Positions 1-6,234 of a stretch of DNA of 6,234 nucleotides are shown here, piece by piece. Origin of the DNA: Syntrophobacterales bacterium (lineage in GTDB: Bacteria > Desulfobacterota > Syntrophia > Syntrophales > JAAYKM01); contig JAITWQ010000065.1 in NCBI GenBank assembly GCA_031285215.1, positions 1 through 6,234 on the forward strand, given 5' to 3'. Position 1 is the first letter of the stretch. The number at the start of each line of letters is the position of its first letter. The notes beneath the pieces are model-generated. The model saw only the letters and a program-made list of their open reading frames with translations. It was not told the origin of the DNA and did no database searches. Position numbers and translations under genes: made by a program.

Positions 1-945
1 ATCCAGGGCCGCGGCCAAATCTTCGTAATCGTCGGAGGCAATGGGATAAATGGAGGCGAAAACCACCGGCTTGACCTCTTTGAAGCCGGAGAGGGGTAAG
101 GAGCAGGGCCTGTTTTCCAGGGTGATGGTGTCGCCCGTGTGAACGTCGGAGACGGTTTTGACGCCGGCGATTATATATCCCACTTCGCCCGTCCACAGTT
201 GATCCGCCTTCTGCCGCTGCAGGAGAAAATGGCCGACCTCTTCCACTCTGTAGGTGGCGTGATTGTGCATGAAGAGGATGGTATCTCCCCCTCTCAGGGA
301 GCCGTCGAAAATGCGGCAGTGAATAACGGTTCCCCGGAAAGGGTCGTATTTGGCGTCAAAGATCAGAGCCGCGAGCGGCGCGTCTTTATCACCTTTTGGG
401 GGAGGAATTCGTTCGACAATGGCCTCGAAAACATCCTCAATGCCCGTGCCTTCCTTCGCCGAAACTTTCAGGTGGAGATCCGCGTCCAGGCCAAGTTCCG
501 AATCAATTTCCTCAATCACCCGTTCCACATCGGCGGCGGGAAGATCAATTTTATTGATGATGGGAATGATTTCCAGATTGTTTTCCATGGCCAGATAGAG
601 GTTGGCCAATGTCTGAGCCTGAACGCCCTGGGCCGCGTCAATCAGGAGAAGAACGCCTTCACAGGAGGCGAGGGAACGGGATACTTCGTAGGAAAAATCA
701 ACGTGCCCCGGCGTGTCAATGAGATTCAGTATGTAATCCTGTCCGTCCTTCGCCCGGTAGGGGAGGGAGATTACCTGGCTTTTGATGGTAATGCCCCGCT
801 CACGCTCAATATCCATATTGTCCAGTATCTGATCCTGAAAGTTGCGGGTGTTCACCACCCCCGTATGCTGGATAAGGCGGTCGGCCAGGGTGGATTTGCC
901 GTGATCAATATGGGCGATGATGCTGAAGTTTCTTATGTTTTTCAT
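1..945 (-). CDS. lepA: Elongation factor 4 (LepA), N-terminal 315 residues, truncated by the window edge
   Basis: This is a ribosome-associated translational GTPase that acts in the cytoplasm; the family is linked to back-translocation, ribosome biogenesis and stress tolerance. All GTPase motifs are visible: the P-loop AHIDHGKST (residues 11-19), RERGITI in switch I (48-54), DTPGH (77-81) with the catalytic His81, NKID (131-134) and SAK (162-164). Residues from about 185 to 285 form the EF-Tu-like beta-barrel domain II, and the EF-G-like domain III begins with FKEVKPVVF (288-296). The family is usually about 600 residues, so roughly half the gene is here and the frame is still open at base 1. 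The absence of the extra EF-G domain IV insertion cannot be checked here; LepA is preferred over EF-G because of the IRNFSIIAHIDHGKSTLADR start and the PIASDDYEDL segment (301-310). The start is ATG at 945. The frame is open upstream to a stop near 976 but offers no ATG, GTG or TTG. No clear Shine-Dalgarno sequence precedes the ATG. The gene follows the TPR gene by 56 bases on the same strand. Confidence 0.96.
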   Translation of the reverse strand, partial: MKNIRNFSIIAHIDHGKSTLADRLIQHTGVVNTRNFQDQILDNMDIERERGITIKSQVISLPYRAKDGQDYILNLIDTPGHVDFSYEVSRSLASCEGVLLLIDAAQGVQAQTLANLYLAMENNLEIIPIINKIDLPAADVERVIEEIDSELGLDADLHLKVSAKEGTGIEDVFEAIVERIPPPKGDKDAPLAALIFDAKYDPFRGTVIHCRIFDGSLRGGDTILFMHNHATYRVEEVGHFLLQRQKADQLWTGEVGYIIAGVKTVSDVHTGDTITLENRPCSLPLSGFKEVKPVVFASIYPIASDDYEDLAAALD

Positions 946-947
946 CG

Positions 948-960
948 AGTATTCAATACT
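948..960. repeat. Short perfect inverted repeat just upstream of the lepA start
   Basis: The sequence AGTATT-C-AATACT is a perfect dyad with 6-base arms around a single central base. It lies 3 to 15 bases upstream of the lepA start codon, in the space where a ribosome binding site would be expected and where none is evident. A one-base centre cannot form a normal RNA hairpin with the full arms, so if it has a function a DNA-binding site is the more plausible reading. A dyad this short can also arise by chance. Confidence 0.3.
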
Positions 961-1001
961 GCGGGAAAATAGGTGTTATTCCGATTCCGAAGCGAACCTT
1001 T

Positions 1002-2282
1002 CTATTGTATCCATCCTTCAAATTCATTCCGCGCCTCGGCATACTCACGGTCTTGTGATACCGCCACGGTTTTTCTGTAATATTGCCTTGCCTCATCTGC
1101 CTTGCCCTGCGCTTTACGTATTTTTGCCAGAACAAAAGTGGCTTCGTAGCAATCTTTCGTATTGCAAGAGATATAATCAGCCGCGAGTTTTCTTGCCAGT
1201 TGGGCGTATTTTTCGGCGTTTTCAAGGTCGCCAAGTCCAAAATAACACTCCGAAAGGGCATAATAGGCGCAGGGGCGACGACTACTTTTAAGTGCGTCAA
1301 TAATCATATCACGTGCGATTTGAAAATTCTCTTTTGCCTTTTCTTTTTCCCCTAATTCTAAATAAACATTCCCCAAATTAATATAGTCTGTCCAAAAATC
1401 ACCCTGATATTTAATCGCTTTTCTGTAGCCCTCTGCGGCTGCCAGCAAATCCTTTTTGGCATAACGGCAAAAGAAGGCGTATTTGCTCCAAATCTCCCCG
1501 TCTTCGCTGTTAGCGGCCAGCGCTTTACGGTACCATTCCGCTGCTTCATCATCGCGCATTGTATGACAACAACAGCGTCCGGCGATGCGGTAAATATCGG
1601 CGTTTGCGGCTTCATCGTCGGGGTCTGAAATAAACTCCAATTCTGCAAGTATGCGATAGCATTCTTCAAATTTATTATTTTCATCGCAGGCATTAAGTTT
1701 TTCACGGTAAAACCAGCGGATAACTTCCGCGTCCTGAAACAGCGCTATTCCTTCGTCCGCCAAAGAGATGGCTTTTTCAAACCCGCCCATATCGGAATAC
1801 GTTTTTATGAGGTAAATCCAAGCTTCCGCAGCTTCCGGTTCCAGTTCACGGGCGCGTTCAAAATGTTCGGAGGCTTTTACCGGTTCGTTCGTGTAATAGA
1901 AGGCAATGCCCAGCCGGTAATTGGCATAGGCGTTTTCCGGATCAAGACGGATTGCCGCCGTATAATCCCTGATCTCTGATTTTGTGCGGCACATCTGACC
2001 GTAGATTTGTCCGCGTCCAATATACCATGCGGGATTTTTCGGGCTTAACTTTATCAGTTTTGTATAACAATTCGCAGATTGCGCGTATTCATCAAGCTGG
2101 AAGTAGGTGATACCAAGCATTTCCAGTGCGATTTCGCAGTCTGGAAATTGTTTAATAACTTTTTTAAGGGCAGCGGCGGTTTCGTGAGGATTTTCTTCAG
2201 GATTCTGAATTCCAATCCGGCTAAGGCAATACTGCAATTGCTCTATATCGGAGGGCTGCTCCATATCTCGCAAGCTTTCCAT
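1002..2282 (-). CDS. Tetratricopeptide-repeat protein of unknown function, 426 residues
   Basis: The protein is built almost wholly from TPR helix pairs, which form a superhelical scaffold for protein binding. I place repeats at about residues 49-82, 83-116, 117-150 and 151-184, then again over about 225-258, 262-293, 296-328, 337-368 and 378-411. The recurring signature is a small residue in helix A, a Gly-x-x-Tyr/Phe step and a helix B ending in an A-I/L-x-L-x-P type turn, as in AAIRLDPENAYANYRLG (109-125). There is no signal peptide or membrane segment, so it is probably cytoplasmic. It has no catalytic domain that I can recognise. It is rich in cysteine (14 by my count), with three in a row at 237-239. 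The start is ATG at 2282; Met7 is an alternative, and neither has a strong Shine-Dalgarno sequence. Parts of the gene are AT-rich compared with lepA (the line at 1321-1380 is about 28% GC by hand count, against about 58% at 61-120). It lies between the adk terminator and lepA and may be cotranscribed with lepA. The specific partner or pathway is unknown. Confidence 0.88.
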   Translation of the reverse strand: MESLRDMEQPSDIEQLQYCLSRIGIQNPEENPHETAAALKKVIKQFPDCEIALEMLGITYFQLDEYAQSANCYTKLIKLSPKNPAWYIGRGQIYGQMCRTKSEIRDYTAAIRLDPENAYANYRLGIAFYYTNEPVKASEHFERARELEPEAAEAWIYLIKTYSDMGGFEKAISLADEGIALFQDAEVIRWFYREKLNACDENNKFEECYRILAELEFISDPDDEAANADIYRIAGRCCCHTMRDDEAAEWYRKALAANSEDGEIWSKYAFFCRYAKKDLLAAAEGYRKAIKYQGDFWTDYINLGNVYLELGEKEKAKENFQIARDMIIDALKSSRRPCAYYALSECYFGLGDLENAEKYAQLARKLAADYISCNTKDCYEATFVLAKIRKAQGKADEARQYYRKTVAVSQDREYAEARNEFEGWIQ

Positions 2283-2511
2283 ATCAAATCTTCACTTTCT
2301 TTTCATAGTCGCCGCATTTCGGCCAACGCAGGTTTTACCGCAGTTTATGCGCAGAAAAGCCGGTATTCGCTTTGGAAAGAGAATAAAGCCCTCTTGCGCC
2401 TTCCAGAGGGCTTTACCCAAAATACAGTGCTGCGTTTCGTTTTAACGCCGGTCATGCGCCCAACCGTCACTCCTCAATCGGGGGAGGTACGGGAGAGCAA
2501 ATGCGTAAGAT
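2283..2511. other. Intergenic region between adk and the TPR gene
   Basis: This 229-base gap carries the hairpin described at 2372-2415 and no gene that I can support. The roughly 100 bases between the hairpin and the TPR start should contain that gene's promoter if the hairpin terminates efficiently. I looked for a -35/-10 pair on the minus strand there and found only weak matches with poor spacing, so I do not call one. Confidence 0.6.
2372..2415 (-). terminator. Rho-independent terminator downstream of adk
   Basis: A perfect 11-base-pair stem is formed by TAAAGCCCTCT (2384-2394) and AGAGGGCTTTA (2405-2415) with a 10-base loop. Read on the minus strand, the GC-rich stem core ends in GGGCTTTA and is followed by a T-rich run (TTCTCTTT), as expected for an intrinsic terminator. 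Read on the plus strand it is followed by CCCAAAAT, which lacks a T run, so the minus-strand direction is favoured. It starts about 96 bases after the adk stop codon and lies upstream of the TPR gene, and so it should separate the adk transcript from TPR-lepA. Confidence 0.78.
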
Positions 2512-3186
2512 TTAGCTAAGCATCTTCGACAGAGAATCGGAAACTTCTTTCACGCCGGGCAGACCGTCCACTTCCAGAACCTTCACTCTTTCCTTGAAGA
2601 AATTAACGGCGGCCAGGGTGCCTGTCGTGGTATCGTAATAGATGCCGTGACGCTTATCAATAGCCCCTTCGTCCTGATCGTCGGCGCGGGTGGTCAGTTT
2701 TTCGTCACCGCAGACGCGGCAGACAAATTTGCCGTCTTTCTCCGCAGGTTTGATGGCGTCAATATAGATGTTGTTGGGGTGATTGTTGTCCGTTGCGCAC
2801 AGGCGGCGTCCCATGATGCGTTTTTTTGAGGTCTCGCGGTCAAGAACAATTTCAATCACGTAGTCCAAGTTGATGTTTGCGGCGGCCAGGGCGTTCCAAA
2901 GGGCTTCTGCCTGGGCCAGATTGCGGGGGAAGCCGTCCAGAAGCCATCCCTTGGCGCAATCGCTTTCCTTAATGCGATTGAGGATCATGGGAACCGTAAT
3001 ATCGTCCGGAACCAGCTCGCCGGCGTCAATAAAAGTTTTCGCCTTTTTGCCCAAATCCGTTCCCTTCGAGATATTTTCACGGAAGATCACGCCTGTTTCG
3101 ATGTGAGGAACGTTGAATTTCTTCTGGACGATTGCGCCCTGTGTTCCTTTGCCGCTGCCGTTGGGACCAAAAATAAGAATGTTCAT
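2512..3186 (-). CDS. adk: Adenylate kinase, 224 residues
   Basis: The enzyme catalyses ATP + AMP = 2 ADP in the cytoplasm and keeps adenylate pools balanced. The P-loop GPNGSGKGT is at residues 7-15. The AMP-binding region includes ETGVIFRE (30-37), and the conserved DGFPRN (84-89) follows the NMP-binding domain. The LID begins at GRRLC (126-130) and continues to RADDQDE (167-173), which carries the conserved Arg-Ala-Asp-Asp motif. The LID holds Cys130, His136, Cys156 and Cys159, a possible zinc site of Cys/His type. The length fits the long (LID-containing) bacterial form. I choose ATG at 3186 because AAAGGAG lies 8 bases upstream; a TTG at 3204 in the same frame would place that ribosome binding site inside the coding sequence. 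The gene has its own promoter at 3225-3253 and its own terminator, so it looks monocistronic. The variant P-loop (GPNGSGKGT rather than GPPGAGKGT) recalls Desulfovibrio-type enzymes, by memory only. Confidence 0.96.
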   Translation of the reverse strand: MNILIFGPNGSGKGTQGAIVQKKFNVPHIETGVIFRENISKGTDLGKKAKTFIDAGELVPDDITVPMILNRIKESDCAKGWLLDGFPRNLAQAEALWNALAAANINLDYVIEIVLDRETSKKRIMGRRLCATDNNHPNNIYIDAIKPAEKDGKFVCRVCGDEKLTTRADDQDEGAIDKRHGIYYDTTTGTLAAVNFFKERVKVLEVDGLPGVKEVSDSLSKMLS

Positions 3187-3194
3187 GCAGGAAA

Positions 3195-3201
3195 CTCCTT
3201 T
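3195..3201 (-). promoter_or_regulatory. Ribosome binding site of adk
   Basis: On the minus strand AAAGGAG lies 8 bases upstream of the ATG at 3186. It fixes the start of adk at this ATG and argues against the upstream in-frame TTG at 3204. The AGGA of this site could pair with TCCT three bases downstream, but a 4-pair stem is too weak to claim as regulation. Confidence 0.85.
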
Positions 3202-3224
3202 CAAGGGGACGTTAAAATGGGGTC

Positions 3225-3253
3225 GTTATAATGGATTCTTCATCTTTTGGCAA
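3225..3253 (-). promoter_or_regulatory. Sigma-70-type promoter of adk
   Basis: On the minus strand a -35 element TTGCCA (3253-3248) and a -10 element TATAAC (3230-3225) are separated by exactly 17 bases. Each matches the consensus at five of six positions. Transcription would begin near the A at 3218, giving a leader of about 32 bases before the adk ATG. Position, spacing and orientation all fit adk. It also implies that adk is not dependent on read-through from the kinase gene upstream. Confidence 0.75.
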
Positions 3254-3386
3254 TGAAAATTAAGGCGAAATGATTTTCCGGCGGATAACGATGGTTATCC
3301 TTGACTGCGCCCGCCTGCGGCAATTGCCGTTTCAAGGCTGCCGGTTTGTTGTGAAAAGAGCGCGAGAGACGGAAATGGCATGGAAC
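3254..3386. other. Upstream region of adk with two inverted repeats
   Basis: This stretch lies between the kinase stop codon and the adk -35 element. It contains the dyad GGATAAC-GATG-GTTATCC (3283-3300, 7-base arms, 4-base centre) and the perfect 12-base palindrome CGGCAATTGCCG (3318-3329). Neither is followed by a T run in the direction of the kinase gene, so I do not call either as the kinase terminator. The first dyad is centred about 73 bases upstream of the predicted adk start site, a position compatible with an activator site. This functional reading is inference from position only. Confidence 0.4.
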
Positions 3387-6234
3387 TCAGTTTTTCTGTA
3401 TATACTTTTCCAGTACGGCGATTATTTCGTCCATGTTCAGCGGTTTGCCTATGTGCCCGTCCATACCGGCCTCGAGGCATTTTTCCACATCTTCCTTGAA
3501 AACGTTGGCCGTCATAGCGACGATGGGAATATCCTGGGCACGTTCTACGCCTGACGCCCGGATTTTTCTCGTCGCCGTGTAGCCATCCATTTTCGGCATT
3601 TGCAGATCCATAAATATCATGTCGTACTTCAAGGGGTTGGCGATAAAGGCGTCCACCGCCTCAACGCCGTTTGCCGCACAATCTATTTCCAGATTAGTCG
3701 GTTCAAGGAGGGCCAGCACAATTTCCTGGTTGATCTCTACGTCTTCCGCCAGCAGGATGCAGCGGCCTGTGAGATCTATGAAAGACTCTTCCTGTTTGTC
3801 GGTAACCTGGATCGGTACGCCCAAACATTCGTTTATGCAGTCCACAATGGACGATATAAACAGGGGTTTGGAAAGGAATTTACTTATGCCGGCCTCAAGG
3901 GCGCTGTCTTGAATAACGTTCCAATCCGTGGCGGAAACCATAATAATCAGGGAAATGTTTTCCTGCCGCTCATTAATGATACGGGCAAGCTCAATACCGT
4001 TCATTTCGGGCATATCCCAGTCAATAAAATAGATATTATATGCGGCGTTTTTCTCAATAAGGGAGATGGCTTCATGCCCGCTTGATGCCGTATCACAGGC
4101 AATGTGCAGTTGCTGGGAAACTTCCTTAAAGAAAGTCAGAACGTCAGGGTCATCATCAATCGCAAGGAACCGTATATCCTCCCAATTCAGATTGGGATCG
4201 AGCTGTTTTTTCTGCTTCTCTATGCCGCAGGCCAGGTGCACGGTGAAGGAGAAGGTCGTTCCTTTGCCAAGCTCGGAGTCAATCCATATAGTGCCGTCCA
4301 TCATTTCAATGATGTTCTTGGATATGACGAGGCCCAATCCTGTGCCGCCGTATTTTCTTGTGGTGTTGGTTTCCGCTTGTGTAAAGGGAGAGAAGAGCCG
4401 CTTCTGCTGCTCATGACTTATGCCGATACCCGTATCTTTGACCGCAATGAGAAGCGTATATACGCCGTCTTTTACGGACGAAAGGGACGCTTCCAGATGG
4501 ATGGAGCCTCCTTCGGGCGTAAATTTGACCGCGTTGGAGAGGAGGTTTGTAATAACCTGGGCGAGACGCTGATCGTCGCCTATCAATGTTTGCGGTATGG
4601 CGGTGTCAATGTGGACGGACAGTTTCTGGCGCTTTTCATCAACACGGAAGTTGATCACGTCCACCACCCGCTGAAACATCCTTTCAAAGGAAAATTCGGC
4701 GACGGATATGGTGAACTTATTGGCCTCTATTTTCGACATATCGAGAATGTCGTTAATCACCCCCAGCAAATGGATGGAAGCGCCGTTAATTTTTCGGAAG
4801 GCGTAGTCCTTTTTACTTGTATCCGGCGCGGATCTGCCGATGGAGGTCATGCCAATGATAGCGTTCATGGGAGTGCGTATTTCGTGGCTCATGTTGGACA
4901 GGAAGTCACTCTTGGCGTGGCTTGCCTGTTCCGCTTTCTTTCTGGCGTTTTCTATCTCCGTGACGTCGCTGCTGGCGATAATATATCCGATTTGTCTGCC
5001 GTCCTTATCCAGGAGATAGTTTGCGATACCCTTGAAATAATGACCGCTGCTTTCCTGATATAATACTTCCGCCTCCCTGTTTTCATGCAGAGCGGTAATG
5101 GGACAGTATTTTGAGTTGGCCGGATAGATGCTTATGTCGTCATATGAGGTGCCGATGGCCTCTTGCAGAGTCTTGTCGATGATATTTAAAGCGGAATCAT
5201 TCATGTAGATGATTTTATGATTCATGTCGGTAATTGAGAGGGGGCCGCCAACGCTGTCCACAATACTGTCGGCCATCTCGTCAAATGAATCGGCAAGCAT
5301 TCCGAACTCATCTTTGGCCGCCGAATGGAAGCGGAATTGCCGCTCTCCCTTACGGAAACGGGATATGCCCTTGAGGAGCGTCTTAATATTGCCTGTCAGA
5401 TAAGACGCTAAAAGAATGGCAAGCAGAACGGCCAGGGCAAACAGAAAAATACTGGTAATGACGAGTTGTACGGTATTTTTCAGCAAATTTGTGTTAATGG
5501 TGTTGGTGAGCTTTATCTCCGTAGTATGGGCGGGACGGGAGAAATCGTCAAGGCCTGCCCCGATGGTGACAAAGGCAAAGCCGCGTTTGGAGTAGCCGTT
5601 GGCTTCGGATGGCGCGTATTGGCCGGTATAGTAGGGGATCGCCGCCGCAGTGGTCAGTTTGTAAAGGCCGCTCCAGAGTATGTAAAACGAACCGGAACCG
5701 CCGCTTTCCGTAAGATCCATCCAGCCCGTACACTGGGGGGCGTTGTTGAGATAACGCCCGTCAAGCCCGACAAGACCGGCTTTGGTAAGGGCAGCAGCGG
5801 GTGCTTTGCCGCGTGACTGCTGGTCAAAAATGGGCCAGCCGGCGACGAAATCTGTCCATTTCTTCACGCCGCTTTTCTGCCATGCCTCATGGATGGATGC
5901 TTCCAGCCACGGGATTTCCGGGTCGCCCGTTTCGGGGTTGAAGCCGACGATAGAGTGATGCCTTGGGTGGGCGATGCTGCGGCATTTGTAATCCCAGATA
6001 AACGCGTAATTGCCCTCAAAGGCGCTGGGCAGTTCGGTATAGCGTTCATTCATAGGGGTGATATAGTCCACAAATTCCATAATATGGTCGTGGTTTAAGG
6101 CCATCGTCACATAGCCGGTAATGACGCCGCTTTTATTCGTTACAGGCGTTCCCCAGCGCACGATACCTTCAAAGCGTCTGCCGTTCGGATTTTCTTTTCC
6201 GGCGTATGCCTGTTTTTTAGCGTTTTCCAGAAAT
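3387..6234 (-). CDS. Hybrid sensor histidine kinase with dCache-like sensor, HAMP, PAS and two receiver domains; 5' end outside the window
   Basis: This is a membrane-bound signalling kinase. In the 948 residues visible (residue 1 being the Phe encoded from 6233), residues 1 to about 250 are an extracytoplasmic sensor of the double-Cache sort, with the segments [11 protein letters not shown] and [21 protein letters not shown] membrane helix lies at about 255-279, then HAMP (280-324, ending [15 protein letters not shown]) and a PAS domain (about 325-426). The kinase core has the phosphorylated His450 in SHEIRTP, Asn567 in the N box, DTGIG (600-604) and GGTGLGL (629-635). Two receivers follow: the first with acidic residues at IDDD and phosphoacceptor Asp738 ([11 protein letters not shown]) and Lys789, the second with Asp876 ([11 protein letters not shown]) and Lys930. 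Both look intact. The protein ends just after the second receiver, with no Hpt domain. The frame is open to the window edge, so a first membrane helix and the real start are missing; the GTG at 6161 lies inside the sensor domain and is unlikely to be the start. The signal is not identifiable. Confidence 0.95.
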   Translation of the reverse strand, partial: FLENAKKQAYAGKENPNGRRFEGIVRWGTPVTNKSGVITGYVTMALNHDHIMEFVDYITPMNERYTELPSAFEGNYAFIWDYKCRSIAHPRHHSIVGFNPETGDPEIPWLEASIHEAWQKSGVKKWTDFVAGWPIFDQQSRGKAPAAALTKAGLVGLDGRYLNNAPQCTGWMDLTESGGSGSFYILWSGLYKLTTAAAIPYYTGQYAPSEANGYSKRGFAFVTIGAGLDDFSRPAHTTEIKLTNTINTNLLKNTVQLVITSIFLFALAVLLAILLASYLTGNIKTLLKGISRFRKGERQFRFHSAAKDEFGMLADSFDEMADSIVDSVGGPLSITDMNHKIIYMNDSALNIIDKTLQEAIGTSYDDISIYPANSKYCPITALHENREAEVLYQESSGHYFKGIANYLLDKDGRQIGYIIASSDVTEIENARKKAEQASHAKSDFLSNMSHEIRTPMNAIIGMTSIGRSAPDTSKKDYAFRKINGASIHLLGVINDILDMSKIEANKFTISVAEFSFERMFQRVVDVINFRVDEKRQKLSVHIDTAIPQTLIGDDQRLAQVITNLLSNAVKFTPEGGSIHLEASLSSVKDGVYTLLIAVKDTGIGISHEQQKRLFSPFTQAETNTTRKYGGTGLGLVISKNIIEMMDGTIWIDSELGKGTTFSFTVHLACGIEKQKKQLDPNLNWEDIRFLAIDDDPDVLTFFKEVSQQLHIACDTASSGHEAISLIEKNAAYNIYFIDWDMPEMNGIELARIINERQENISLIIMVSATDWNVIQDSALEAGISKFLSKPLFISSIVDCINECLGVPIQVTDKQEESFIDLTGRCILLAEDVEINQEIVLALLEPTNLEIDCAANGVEAVDAFIANPLKYDMIFMDLQMPKMDGYTATRKIRASGVERAQDIPIVAMTANVFKEDVEKCLEAGMDGHIGKPLNMDEIIAVLEKYIQKN

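Noticed and set aside
139..972. Plus-strand open frame of 277 codons
   Set aside because: It lies opposite lepA, whose minus-strand frame carries all the GTPase motifs. The plus-strand product has no recognisable domain and is an antisense shadow.
2283..2383. Promoter for the TPR gene
   Set aside because: Candidate pairs such as TTGGCC with TATGAA have a 13-base spacer and others match the consensus poorly, so no promoter can be supported.
2466..2490. Possible second hairpin CTCC...GGAG right after adk
   Set aside because: Only about four pairs can form and no T run follows in the adk direction; the 11-pair hairpin at 2384-2415 is far better.
2079..2519. Plus-strand open frame of 146 codons covering the adk-TPR gap
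   Set aside because: It overlaps the start of the TPR gene and runs through the terminator hairpin up to the adk stop. No ribosome binding site or domain supports it.
3270..3554. Plus-strand open frame of 94 codons starting in the kinase-adk gap
   Set aside because: Most of it is antisense to the second receiver domain, and its product has no family features.
4104..5063. Plus-strand open frame of 319 codons
   Set aside because: It is antisense to the kinase core, where the H, N, G1 and G2 boxes are all read on the minus strand. Nothing in its product looks like a protein family.
6159..6161. GTG at 6161 as the start of the histidine kinase
   Set aside because: The frame continues open to the window edge with protein-like sequence ([12 protein letters not shown]), and starting here would cut into the sensor domain and lose the expected first membrane helix.
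1..6234. A defence system, mobile element or CRISPR array
   Set aside because: No direct-repeat array, transposase, integrase, nuclease or toxin-like gene was found. All coding space is taken up by the four genes described.

Overview
The window holds four protein genes, all on the minus strand. Read in the direction of transcription they are: the 3' part of a large hybrid sensor histidine kinase (6234 to 3387, 5' end outside the window), adenylate kinase adk (3186 to 2512), a tetratricopeptide-repeat (TPR) protein (2282 to 1002), and the 5' half of lepA, elongation factor 4 (945 to 1, 3' end outside the window). I see no convincing plus-strand gene, RNA gene, insertion sequence, CRISPR array or phage gene. 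The long plus-strand open frames are antisense shadows of lepA and the kinase.

The organism is a bacterium with moderate GC content. The adenylate kinase has an unusual P-loop start (MNILIFGPNGSGKGT) and a LID region with one cysteine, an NNHPNN segment and a later C-x2-C pair. From memory this resembles the adenylate kinases of Desulfovibrio-like sulfate reducers. The kinase sensor domain also recalls sensors of that group. A deltaproteobacterial (Desulfobacterota-like) source is therefore my best guess, but it is an inference made without a database search, and the LepA sequence alone does not settle it.

Region by region: 3387-6234 encodes an extracytoplasmic sensor domain, one membrane helix, HAMP, PAS, a histidine kinase core and two receiver domains. 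Region 3187-3386 is a 200-base gap with a good sigma-70-type promoter for adk, a strong ribosome binding site and two inverted repeats upstream of the promoter. Region 2283-2511 is a gap with a strong hairpin placed as the adk terminator. The TPR gene and lepA are 56 bases apart with no terminator visible between them, so they may share a transcript.

Functionally the genes look like a mix: two housekeeping genes (nucleotide balance and translation), one signalling protein and one protein-interaction scaffold of unknown role. I found no sign of a new multi-gene system. The points most worth a second look are the tandem-receiver kinase without a phosphotransfer domain or partner regulator in view, the cysteine-rich TPR protein, and the dyad upstream of the adk promoter.
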